Below, in pieces: positions 51,367-60,016 of a DNA stretch of 64,000 bases. Source of the stretch: a bacterium D16-51. Its GTDB lineage: Bacteria; Bacillota; Clostridia; Lachnospirales; Lachnospiraceae. The position numbers and the translations under genes were made by a program. Within the stretch, counting starts at the first letter, position 1. Every line of letters starts with the position of its first letter. The DNA lies in assembly GCA_003612285.1 (NCBI GenBank), contig RAYE01000001.1:62001-126000 (forward strand), in the 5' to 3' direction. Below the pieces are notes generated by a model. That model worked only from the letters and a program-made list of their open reading frames with translations, ran no database searches and was not told the DNA's origin.

Positions 51367-51987
51367 TGCAGTATGTAATATATGATGCTGGGAATGGAAC
51401 AGAAATGCCTGCAACAATGTGGAAAATATGTGGGCAGGGATGATTACAGTGAAATCTTTATTCCACGGTATATTGCACAAAAACATTTCAAAAAAGAATG
51501 GCATGAAGTTAAGAAAACACTGTTTCCTGGATACTTGTTTATTGACACTGAAAAAATTGAGCCTGTCATAGAAGGTTTGAAAAAATTTCGGCAGTACACA
51601 AAAGTTTTGAGGGATGGGGAAGTGGTATCTCCAATTGCAGTACAAGAGTAGCAAGTTCTGTCTGCTATAATGGAGTAGCAGCATCTTGTCAGGTATTCAG
51701 AGGGTTTTCTGATTGGAGAGAAGGTGTGCATTACAACTGGTTCATTAAGGAACTTTGAAGGATATGTTAAGACAGTAGACCGGCATCGTCGGGTGACAAA
51801 ATTGGAAGTACCAATTTTGGGATATCCTACACCAACAGAAGTAGGATTTGGGGCGATAAAGAAAATCAGCGAAGAAGAATTTCGTTGTATGGTAAAGAAA
51901 AACATGCAGGAATATAGGGAGAAATCTCAGGAAGAACCGGGACAGGTTAGGGTACTGAAAGGTATATTTAAAGAGATGACAGGATGA
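51367..51987 (+). pseudogene. Degenerate NusG/LoaP-family antiterminator
   Basis: The start (MQYVIY, ATG 51367) shifts frame near 51385 into EQKCLQQCGKYVGRDDYSEIFIPRYIAQKHFKKEWHEVKKTLFPGYLFIDT, an NGN domain. The same frame continues through TAG at 51649 and a second TAG at about 51694 into the KOW domain (VCITTGSLRNFEGYVKTVDRHRRVTKLEV). LoaP proteins antiterminate long biosynthetic operons and often sit next to them; this one is broken by one frameshift and two stops. Confidence 0.75.
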
Positions 51988-52376
51988 TTTCTGCATGCGA
52001 ATGTAGGACAGGATGAATGGGCTGTAGGATTAGAACTCTTTGGCGTTGAAACAAAAGTATTGTTCCAACGAGGAGATATAAAAATATTATCATGAAGCTG
52101 TGCAAGCAAGATGACGAGTGATGCATATTGTGGAGCGGTGAACATAAAGAGCAAGTGAGCGAAGTCAGGAATTGCAGATTGCGGGAATGTGGAACGATTT
52201 GCGAGTGGCGAAGCTCGCTCTCATGTTAGAATGATTTTAGAAAATCTATTATGTAGGAAGAAAGCAAACGCTTGGAAAACAAATATTGTAATAATATTTG
52301 TAATGGTTATGCATATGGAGAAAATTTATATGTATGAGGTAATTGTTTATGAAGATTAGGAAGGGGTATATAGGAC
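51988..52376 (+). other. Region between the LoaP remnant and the peptide cluster
   Basis: Holds a second fragment resembling a LoaP C-terminus (AVGLELFGVETKVLFQRGDIKIL in the frame about 52014-52094), a short GCGAG...CTCGC hairpin (about 52200-52217), and an inverted repeat ACAAATATT (52279-52287) / AATATTTGT (52293-52301) about 75 bases before the exporter start, which could be an operator. No intact gene is supported. Confidence 0.45.
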
Positions 52377-54173
52377 ATGCTTAAAGGGTTAAAGTTTTTG
52401 TTAAAACAAGTATGGAACTATAAAAAAATTTATATTTTATATGAAATTCTCCTACAACTCTCAAAGTTAATGATACCTATTTCTACCATTATTTTCCCGA
52501 AATATATTATTGATGAATTATTGGGAAAGCAGAGGGCTGAATATCTGGCGTCTTTTATCATAGGAATGCTTTCTTTGAATTTTCTTGGAGATTTTTTTAC
52601 AAATTTTTTCGAAGGGAAAATCTTTGCAGCAAAGGGAATTGTCTTTAACAGATTTCAGTATGATATGTCTGAAAAGCTCTTGGATTGTGATTATGAAAAT
52701 ATTGAAAATCCAGAGTTTTTAGATATAAAGGAACAGGCAGAAAAATTTCTTTATGCAAATGGAATGGGGTTTGGCGTTGTCCTGAATAGTGCATTTAATA
52801 TTATAGGCAATATTTTTGTTTTTGCAGGTATTGTGGCTGTTATCAGTACATTATCCGTCTGGGTGGTTCTGATTTTTGTGGTTTTGGTATTGTTAAGTGC
52901 TTATGTGGATTCTAAAGTAAGAAAGAATTATACGAAATGGGATATGGAAAAAGTTCCGATTGAGAGAAAGACATCCTATATGATTGACGTCATTGAGGAC
53001 TTTTCTTATGGCAAAGACATCCGTATTTATGGGGCGAAGAATTTTCTGCTGAAAAAAATATCGGCTGTATTAAATGAATCAAACCGTTTCTATGCAAAAC
53101 AGATTAAAGTATTAAATAAATCAAAGTATTTTAATTCTTTTATGACTCTGATGCGGGACGGAATTTCCTATTCTTACTTAGTGTACCATGTACTTAGGAA
53201 AATGATTACAATAGGCGATTTTTCCATGTATATCAATGCTGTAGCACAGTTTTCAAATGCCATGAACGAATTGATGCGGAGCATATTGGATATACAGCAG
53301 TTCAGCGGCTACTATGAAGCATTGGAAAAATATTTAAATATACCTGCCACAATGCGTGAAGGAAAAGGAAAGAAAGGACTAGATGAAGATAAATTACATA
53401 TTGAATTTCATGACGTCTCCTTCCGTTATCCGAAACAGGAAAGCTACGCCGTACGGCATATTAACCTGAAAATAGATACCGGGGAAAAATTGGCAGTGAT
53501 AGGAGAAAATGGTGCTGGAAAAACAACGTTTGTAAAGCTTTTAATGCGTTTATATGACCCGACAGAAGGATATATCTCTGTTAACGGAATTGATATAAGG
53601 GAATTGGATTATGAATATTACCAGTCCCTGCTTGCTGTAGTTTTTCAGGATTACAAATTATTTTCTTTTTCGATAAAAGAAAATCTGGATTTTGGAAAAG
53701 AATCCGATGATAAGACTATAGTGAATGAGCTTACCCAGGTTGGATTAAAAAGTAAGTTGGATTTATTGCCAAATGACATCTACACTAATTTGCATAAGAA
53801 TTTTGAAGCAGATGGTTTTGAGCCATCTGGAGGGGAAGGGCAAAAAATTGCAATAGCGCGGGCACTGCATAAAGGGGCACCAATTATTATTCTGGATGAA
53901 CCTACCGCAGCGTTAGATCCCCGTGCAGAGTATAATATATACCAAAATTTTAATCAGTTAGTGCAGGGGAAAACGGCATTGTTCATATCACACCGGATGT
54001 CCAGTGCACAGTTTTGTGATAAGATTGTAGTTTTTGATAAAGGTAGAATTTGTGAATATGGCACTCATACAGAACTGATGGAAGAAAAGGGATTATATGA
54101 GGAACTATACCATATGCAGGCACAATTTTATGTACAGGAGGAGAAAAAAGAAAATGAAATGGTCAATATATAA
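52377..54173 (+). CDS. ABC exporter (fused permease-ATPase) of the peptide cluster
   Basis: A 598-residue half-transporter: N-terminal membrane domain of about six helices (residues 20-320), then an ATPase with GENGAGKTTFVKLL (about 373), Q-loop VFQDYKLF, an atypical signature PSGGEGQKIAIARAL (about 483) and IIILDEPTAALDP. It has no N-terminal C39 peptidase, so leader removal must be done elsewhere, probably by the subtilase at 56058. Its 3' end overlaps the maturase start. Likely exports the mature peptide. Confidence 0.9.
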   Translation: MLKGLKFLLKQVWNYKKIYILYEILLQLSKLMIPISTIIFPKYIIDELLGKQRAEYLASFIIGMLSLNFLGDFFTNFFEGKIFAAKGIVFNRFQYDMSEKLLDCDYENIENPEFLDIKEQAEKFLYANGMGFGVVLNSAFNIIGNIFVFAGIVAVISTLSVWVVLIFVVLVLLSAYVDSKVRKNYTKWDMEKVPIERKTSYMIDVIEDFSYGKDIRIYGAKNFLLKKISAVLNESNRFYAKQIKVLNKSKYFNSFMTLMRDGISYSYLVYHVLRKMITIGDFSMYINAVAQFSNAMNELMRSILDIQQFSGYYEALEKYLNIPATMREGKGKKGLDEDKLHIEFHDVSFRYPKQESYAVRHINLKIDTGEKLAVIGENGAGKTTFVKLLMRLYDPTEGYISVNGIDIRELDYEYYQSLLAVVFQDYKLFSFSIKENLDFGKESDDKTIVNELTQVGLKSKLDLLPNDIYTNLHKNFEADGFEPSGGEGQKIAIARALHKGAPIIILDEPTAALDPRAEYNIYQNFNQLVQGKTALFISHRMSSAQFCDKIVVFDKGRICEYGTHTELMEEKGLYEELYHMQAQFYVQEEKKENEMVNI

Positions 54174-55440
54174 TTATTATGTAAAATCAGAAAATACTTA
54201 TATTCTTTATAATTCCTTAAGTAAAAAGATTATTAAAATAAACAATTTTAACATGGATATTTGTAACCTGCCATGTGATGTATCAAATAAATTTAAAGAA
54301 TTGGGATTTTTGGTAGATGAAGGGATAGATGAAAAAAAACTAGCAAATATGAAATATCTTGATTATATATATAATAACGAATTAATACTAATATTATTTC
54401 CTACTGAGGATTGCAATTTTCGATGTACATTTTGCTATGAAGATTTTAATGGTAAATATATGAATGATGAAATATTAAATTCAACCTTGTTGTTCTTGAG
54501 AAAAAACATAACAAAATATTCAAATTTATATGTTGATTGGTTTGGAGGAGAACCGCTTCTTGCAAAAAAATTTATTTTCAAATTTTCTGAAGCGGCAATT
54601 AAAATATGTCAATCAGCAAAAATTCCTTATCGTGCAGGAATAACAACTAACGGATATTTACTAGATAAAGAAACGATGCAGAAACTTTTAAAATATAAAA
54701 TAACGTCTTATCATATTACATTATGCGGAGATGAAAAAAGTCATGATGCTATTCGCTATTTAAAAAATGGACAAGGAACTTTTCAGATTATAATAAAAAA
54801 TTTATTAGATATTAAGCAAATAAAAAGTAAGGTATTTAAGATTCAAGTTCGTATTAATGTTACAAAAGGAATGTTAAATAAATTAGGAGAATTTCTAAAA
54901 TGGTTGGCAGAAAAATTTGGTGAGGATGAAAGATTTTCATTTTATTTTAGACCAGTTGGTGATTGGGGAGGAAATAGTGTAAATAGTATTTCGAGTGAAT
55001 TAAATGTAAATCATATTGAGCTATTTTATGAAATATTTCGTGCCAATGCAAAATTAAATTATGATATCTATTATGAATTATTAACCAATGAATTATGCGC
55101 AGCAGCTAAAAGAAATCAATATGTCATTCGGGCTAATGGTGATATTAATAAATGTTCAGAAGCATTGTATAATAATTATAATAAAGTAGGAGTAATGGAT
55201 AATTTAGGAAATATGGTACTAAATAAATCTTTATTGGCAAATTGGTTTTTCACAAATAGTGAAAATGATTCATGCAAAAATTGTATTGATTTTGAATTAT
55301 GCCATAATAACAAATGTCCAAACAATAATTTTGAAACAGACAATAAACAAGAAAAATATTGTGGTTATGAAAAAACCGCAATAAATGAAATATTAAAATT
55401 GTTGGAACAATCAGAAAGCAAATACATACAGCAGATATAA
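54154..55440 (+). CDS. Radical SAM/SPASM peptide maturase
   Basis: A 428-residue enzyme. An N-terminal RRE-like segment (about 1-75) precedes the radical SAM site CNFRCTFCYE (Cys87, 91, 94) and the SAM motif WFGGEPLL. The C-terminus is cysteine-rich (CSEAL, CKNCIDFELCHNNKC, CGY), typical of SPASM auxiliary clusters. Start ATG 54154 after AGGAGG, within the end of the exporter gene. It most likely installs cross-links on the precursor encoded at 55739. It resembles the maturase of CLI_3235-type peptide systems; exact subfamily not verified. Confidence 0.88.
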   Translation: MKWSIYNYYVKSENTYILYNSLSKKIIKINNFNMDICNLPCDVSNKFKELGFLVDEGIDEKKLANMKYLDYIYNNELILILFPTEDCNFRCTFCYEDFNGKYMNDEILNSTLLFLRKNITKYSNLYVDWFGGEPLLAKKFIFKFSEAAIKICQSAKIPYRAGITTNGYLLDKETMQKLLKYKITSYHITLCGDEKSHDAIRYLKNGQGTFQIIIKNLLDIKQIKSKVFKIQVRINVTKGMLNKLGEFLKWLAEKFGEDERFSFYFRPVGDWGGNSVNSISSELNVNHIELFYEIFRANAKLNYDIYYELLTNELCAAAKRNQYVIRANGDINKCSEALYNNYNKVGVMDNLGNMVLNKSLLANWFFTNSENDSCKNCIDFELCHNNKCPNNNFETDNKQEKYCGYEKTAINEILKLLEQSESKYIQQI

Positions 55441-55454
55441 GAGGAGAAAAATCA

Positions 55455-55688
55455 ATGTTGAATGAAAATATTGTTGAATGTTTTAATAACATAGGAGTTC
55501 TAGTGGATGCAAATCTGGAGAATTTTACGTTAAGTAATTACATAACTGATTCTTTATCATTTGTATCTTTGATTGTGGAACTAGAAGAGAAATTTAACAT
55601 AGAAATTCCAGATGAGTATCTTAGCTATGACGCATTAGAAACATATGCAGATATAGAAAATATGATTGTTAAGTTTTCTTCATTTTAA
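55455..55688 (+). CDS. Acyl-carrier-like protein of the peptide cluster
   Basis: A 77-residue protein with a carrier fold and attachment site ITDSLSFVSLIVELEEKFNIEIPDEYL (Ser33). It is distinct from the fatty-acid acpP at 5863. Carrier-related proteins are a known companion of radical SAM maturases in clostridial peptide maturation systems (TIGR04069-type, from memory). Its cargo is unknown. Confidence 0.85.
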   Translation: MLNENIVECFNNIGVLVDANLENFTLSNYITDSLSFVSLIVELEEKFNIEIPDEYLSYDALETYADIENMIVKFSSF

Positions 55689-55738
55689 TGTATTATATAT
55701 TTATTTTATATAATAAATAAATTTAAGGAGGTGAATAT

Positions 55739-55864
55739 ATGAAAGCTAAAAAAATAAGATTGCCAAAAGTAAAATTAGTTAAACCCGAAAAAAAGGTTAT
55801 ATCTAATGTAAATGCTTATGGCGGTGAGGGCTGTGGTGATCATTGTGGTATGCTAAAATGGTAA
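55739..55864 (+). CDS. RiPP precursor peptide
   Basis: A 41-residue peptide starting at ATG 55739 after a perfect AAGGAGGTGA ribosome site. The first half is Lys/Val-rich with no acidic run (leader, KKIRLPKVKLVKPEKKV), then ISNV and the likely core NAYGGEGCGDHCGMLKW with two cysteines and six glycines. Its place between the carrier protein and the protease, its small size and the Cys/Gly core point to a ribosomally made, post-translationally modified peptide. The exact cleavage site is unknown. Confidence 0.82.
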   Translation: MKAKKIRLPKVKLVKPEKKVISNVNAYGGEGCGDHCGMLKW

Positions 55865-55888
55865 CACAGTTTTAATGTCATTTAACAG

Positions 55889-55974
55889 TGGGGCTATCGT
55901 ACTAAATATAATTTTCAAGGCATATTTAGTAAAATACTATATTCTGCATTGAATATTTTGTTGCGAAAGCCCCA
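55889..55974 (+). promoter_or_regulatory. Nested hairpin after the precursor gene
   Basis: TGGGGCT (55889-55895) pairs with AGCCCCA (55968-55974), and inside it ACTAAATA (55901-55908) pairs with TATTTAGT (55923-55930). No strong T tract follows. It may stabilise or partly terminate the precursor mRNA, so that precursor is made in excess over the enzymes downstream. Confidence 0.55.
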
Positions 55975-56057
55975 TCGTTCTTATTTACTATTTTATATAT
56001 AGTACTTATTTAATGGCTTCAATCCAATAATTATTTAATAAGGAGTAAAACAGCGAT

Positions 56058-57860
56058 ATGAATATAGTTTTAATCGACAGTGGCATTGATAGTTCACACC
56101 AGATTTTTAAGGGCATAAATATAGTGCATTATAAATATAATTATCAATCTGAACAATGGGAAATAGATGTGAATCCAACCGTACATAATGGTCATGGTAC
56201 AGGTGTTGCATCTATTATTGTAAATAAGCTGAAAGATATTACTGTTTTTTCTTTTTTGTTATTTGATGAAAATTTGCAGTGTTTTGAAGAAAATCTTATT
56301 AGTTGCTTGAAATATATATATGCAAATATTGATTGTAGTCTGATTAATATGAGTTTAGGAACATCAAAATATATTCCTGAGTTATATCATATATGTCAAA
56401 AAATTAGAAAAAAAAGAATTATATTAGTTGCCGCCTTTAGTAATGATGGAGGAATTAGTTATCCTGCTGCTTTTAATTGTGTAATAGGAGTTGATTCCTC
56501 ATCCCGGTGTAAGAAAAGTAATGAGTTTGTATATGTAAAAAATAGTTGTATTAATGTAAAAGCAAAAGGGGCTAACCAAAGAGTTGCATGGCTTAATCAG
56601 AAATACATAATTACTCAAGGGGTTAGCTATTCCTGTGGTTACGTATCTAATTATATAATTCAACTGCTTCAAAAGGGAATATCCAAATATGAAGACATAT
56701 TAAATAATATTTTAAATAATAGCATTTTTGTCTATGATAATATTCCAGAAGAAGTAAAAGAAAATCATATAAATTTTGAAAGAATAGCAGTATATCCATA
56801 TAATAAAGAAATTTCCAGCATTGTTAATTTGGCTTTGAAATATAACATTCATATATCTGGCATTTATGAGCATCCTAGATTAGGACATGTTGGAATGTCC
56901 GTAGAAAGCTTATATACAAATAATTTGTATACAATACAAAATATAAAGGAATGTAATTGGGAAGATTTTGATTTAATGGTAATAGGACATTTAGAAGAGC
57001 AAGAAAACCGTTTAAATATACCATTAAAAAAAGAAATATTAGATAAATGTTTACAAAATCATAAAAACGTATATTCACTTGATATGTATTATACAAGAGA
57101 ATATAAAGATAAGTTTGCATCAAAAAATTTATTCTTATATTATCCAGAAGTCATCAAAAAATTTAATAATGTAATTAATATGAATAGATTATTTTATATT
57201 AATATACCTATAGTTGCAATTTTTGGAACTTCTAAACAACAGGGGAAATTTACTTTGCAATTACTTTTGAGAAAATATCTTATAGAAATGGGATATTGTG
57301 TAGGGCAAATTGGGACAGAACCCCAATCATTGCTTTTTGGCTTTGATTATGTTATTCCGCTTGGTTACGAAAGCTTTAATGATATGAATACTAATGAGTT
57401 AATCCCTCTTGTTAACTACCAACTTCACAAAATTGAAAAAAAGGGTGCAGATATTATTTTAGTTGGTGCACAGTCCGGAACAATTCCTCGTGCATTTAAT
57501 AACATGTGTTATATCAATAGTCAAATATTAGATTTTTTATGTGGAGTAACACCAGATGCAGTGATTCTATGTATTAATTATCATGATAAACTAGATTATA
57601 TAAAAAGAACCATTACGACAATTGAATCTTTAGGAGATTGCAAAGTAATAGCTCTTTGTTTGTTTCCTTTAGGTTTTTTGAATGATTGGGATTTAATGAA
57701 TAATAAGAAGACAAAATTAAATGATGATTTATTAGTACAAAGAAAGAAATATATTGAACAAAGACTTAATTATCCTGTAGTTATATTAGGAGAAAAAAAT
57801 ATGATAGAACAGGTTGTGGAATATCTGCAAGCATATTTTAAAGAGGAGAGCTATGATTGA
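56058..57860 (+). CDS. Subtilase fused to a DUF1611-like P-loop domain
   Basis: A 600-residue two-part protein. Residues 1-235 form an S8 subtilase with Asp7 (LIDSGID), His46 (HNGHGTGVASI) and Ser190 (GVSYSCG). No signal peptide is seen, so it acts in the cytoplasm, probably as leader peptidase. Residues about 245-600 include IAVYPYNKE and a P-loop-like IFGTSKQQGKFTLQLLLRKYL with QIGTEPQSLLFG, close to the DUF1611 C-terminal pattern and to the TIGR04066-type peptide maturation protein as I recall it. The fusion joins two functions usually encoded apart. The next gene overlaps its end. Confidence 0.8.
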   Translation: MNIVLIDSGIDSSHQIFKGINIVHYKYNYQSEQWEIDVNPTVHNGHGTGVASIIVNKLKDITVFSFLLFDENLQCFEENLISCLKYIYANIDCSLINMSLGTSKYIPELYHICQKIRKKRIILVAAFSNDGGISYPAAFNCVIGVDSSSRCKKSNEFVYVKNSCINVKAKGANQRVAWLNQKYIITQGVSYSCGYVSNYIIQLLQKGISKYEDILNNILNNSIFVYDNIPEEVKENHINFERIAVYPYNKEISSIVNLALKYNIHISGIYEHPRLGHVGMSVESLYTNNLYTIQNIKECNWEDFDLMVIGHLEEQENRLNIPLKKEILDKCLQNHKNVYSLDMYYTREYKDKFASKNLFLYYPEVIKKFNNVINMNRLFYINIPIVAIFGTSKQQGKFTLQLLLRKYLIEMGYCVGQIGTEPQSLLFGFDYVIPLGYESFNDMNTNELIPLVNYQLHKIEKKGADIILVGAQSGTIPRAFNNMCYINSQILDFLCGVTPDAVILCINYHDKLDYIKRTITTIESLGDCKVIALCLFPLGFLNDWDLMNNKKTKLNDDLLVQRKKYIEQRLNYPVVILGEKNMIEQVVEYLQAYFKEESYD

Positions 57861-58635
57861 TAAAAACAATTACAATATAAAAAACCTGATTTATGATGCT
57901 GATTTTGAAGTAAAATTGTGCAATGATTTATATTGGGTGCCATTAAATAAATTAGGAAAAACCAGAAAAACAAATAATAGCTTTGATAAATTTGAAAATT
58001 ATAATTTGTCATATATTCAAACACAAATATCATGCATATATGAAGCTGTGCAATATTTGAATTATATTGGGTTTTCTGAGAATAAGGATGTTACTGTAAT
58101 GAGTAATAATGGGGTTAATTGGGTGTACCATTCAACAGGAATTGAAGCAATAAAAAACTCATATGGAATATGTACCTCAGTTGCTTCAGCAATGAAATTT
58201 TTATGCGATGAAGCGTATGAATATATTGGTTATCTGTTATTTGTCAGACCAGACACCTCATATCATATATTATGTTATATACAACAAAATAATCAATATT
58301 ACATTTTCGATCCATCCGCATATGTATATGGCTCTATTGAAGATATTATACCAGAAACCGGAAACAAAAAGGATATGCAAGGAAGATTATTAACTTCAAT
58401 TTGTTTTCGAACTTCCAATTTAAGACATTTTGTAAAATTTTACCAACGGATATTGTTATATAAAAATATACGTTTTATTTTCATAGATTTGTTTGATAGA
58501 AAAGATTGTATAAATAAAATGGCAATTATAAAAACAGAAGAGGCTGTTTCAGTATATTTTCCGCCTGAATTTTACTTTAATGTGATAAACAAGGAAAACA
58601 GTGGAATATATACCGTAAAAAATATTAAATGTTAG
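57853..58635 (+). CDS. Transglutaminase-like cysteine protein of the peptide cluster
   Basis: A 260-residue protein with a Cys-His-Asp triad in transglutaminase order: NSYGICTSVASAMKFL (Cys107), TSYHILCYI (His138) and YIFDPSAY (Asp153). Start ATG 57853 overlaps the subtilase stop by eight bases and follows AGAGGAG. It could cleave or form amide bonds in the maturing peptide. No closer family recognised. Confidence 0.72.
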   Translation: MIDKNNYNIKNLIYDADFEVKLCNDLYWVPLNKLGKTRKTNNSFDKFENYNLSYIQTQISCIYEAVQYLNYIGFSENKDVTVMSNNGVNWVYHSTGIEAIKNSYGICTSVASAMKFLCDEAYEYIGYLLFVRPDTSYHILCYIQQNNQYYIFDPSAYVYGSIEDIIPETGNKKDMQGRLLTSICFRTSNLRHFVKFYQRILLYKNIRFIFIDLFDRKDCINKMAIIKTEEAVSVYFPPEFYFNVINKENSGIYTVKNIKC

Positions 58636-58787
58636 TTTTTAAAAAATTATTATAGTTTATTTTGCGATCAATTTATATTACGAATTAAAAAGTATCAATG
58701 ATTATTTATAATCACATATTTTTTGTGGAAAGACGTTATTGATATGAATGTTGAGAGAATAATCATATATGTTAGGGGAGAGTAATT
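58636..58787. other. AT-rich gap inside the peptide cluster
   Basis: A 152-base break in an otherwise tight gene string. It is highly AT-rich and may contain an internal promoter for the FkbM gene and those after it, but no clean -35/-10 pair is obvious and there is no second precursor gene. Confidence 0.4.
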
Positions 58788-59975
58788 ATGAAAAATATAA
58801 TCAAAAAAGAAATTGTTGATATGAACAAAGAGATACTCAAGCACATGGCGAAGTTGAGGGAAAACAAAACAATAGTTTATCCATTTAATAAGGATAGTAT
58901 TACTTTAAAAGAAGTAATGGAAAGTAAATTAGGAATTCAGGTGGATTTTTTTTGTGATGACAATGTGCCATTAGAAAAATGCTCGACGGATATTATGCTT
59001 TTTTGTGACATTATAGAATACAAAAAATCTCATAATATAACTGTCTTTTTGTCAAATAAAGATGAACATGCATGGTTTTATGACTTTGAAAAGTTTCAAA
59101 GTATAGGGATTCCAAGTATCAATATAGTAACATTTCATCAATTAAAATATTATTCAAAAATTTTGGAAAATTCTTGTATTGAATCAGAAGGATATTTAAA
59201 TGAACTTAGAGTTTTGTCTTTAGATGAAACTGTAAATAAAAGAGCAGATATAACGTTTAAAAATTTAGATATATGTAGAGAAGTATATAATCTTTTTGCC
59301 GACAATTTGTCGAAAAAAGTATTTGCTAGAATATTAGCTAAAAAGATATTAAATTGTAAGTTTTATTTTGATATATATAGCCCTAATCAATATTTTGATA
59401 AATCACTTATTCAACTTACTGATCATGAGGTGTTTTTTGATGTAGGGGCATTTAATGGTGATACAATCGAGGATTTTATTTCATTTTGCAAAAATAACTA
59501 TAATTACATCTATGCTTTTGAACCTGATAATTCAATATTTCCACAGCTTGTGGAAAGTGCAAATAAATATAAAAACATTGCTTTTCTCAACATTGGATTA
59601 TATGATAAAACACAGAAAGTTAGGTTTAAAAAATCCGGTTTAGGTTCATCCCATATATGGAATTGGTGTGATGATTTATTTAACCCTTTTGAATACGAAG
59701 AGAAATGTGTCATTAAAGGAGATGCACTGGACTTGAAACCTACATTCATTAAAATGGATATTGAAGGAGCTGAAATAAAAGCTCTTAACGGACTTGAAAA
59801 GACAATTAAATTATGTCAGCCTCAGTTAGCAATTTGTGCATATCATATGCCAGAAGATTTATGGATGGTTCCATTATTCATTAATAAAATAAATGGTGAT
59901 TATTATATTTATTTTAGGCATCATTCATATACGGATTCAGAAACTGTATGTTATGCGCGAAAAGAGAAATATTAA
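58788..59975 (+). CDS. FkbM family methyltransferase
   Basis: A 395-residue protein. The C-terminal half (about 215-390) is an FkbM SAM methyltransferase: VFFDVGAFNGDTIEDFI, YAFEPDN, and FIKMDIEGAEIKALNG. The N-terminal half (1-200) is an unrecognised domain with repeated CDD/CD motifs, common in clostridial FkbM fusion proteins. Would methylate an oxygen (or another atom) on the peptide or a carrier-bound group. Confidence 0.82.
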   Translation: MKNIIKKEIVDMNKEILKHMAKLRENKTIVYPFNKDSITLKEVMESKLGIQVDFFCDDNVPLEKCSTDIMLFCDIIEYKKSHNITVFLSNKDEHAWFYDFEKFQSIGIPSINIVTFHQLKYYSKILENSCIESEGYLNELRVLSLDETVNKRADITFKNLDICREVYNLFADNLSKKVFARILAKKILNCKFYFDIYSPNQYFDKSLIQLTDHEVFFDVGAFNGDTIEDFISFCKNNYNYIYAFEPDNSIFPQLVESANKYKNIAFLNIGLYDKTQKVRFKKSGLGSSHIWNWCDDLFNPFEYEEKCVIKGDALDLKPTFIKMDIEGAEIKALNGLEKTIKLCQPQLAICAYHMPEDLWMVPLFINKINGDYYIYFRHHSYTDSETVCYARKEKY

Positions 59976-60016
59976 GAAAAATCTCAGACCAATATACAGA
60001 AGAGAGGGAGATTACT

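Noticed and set aside
52317-52361. 14-residue frame (MEKIYMYEVIVYED) before the exporter
   Set aside because: No ribosome site; probably random in AT-rich leader.
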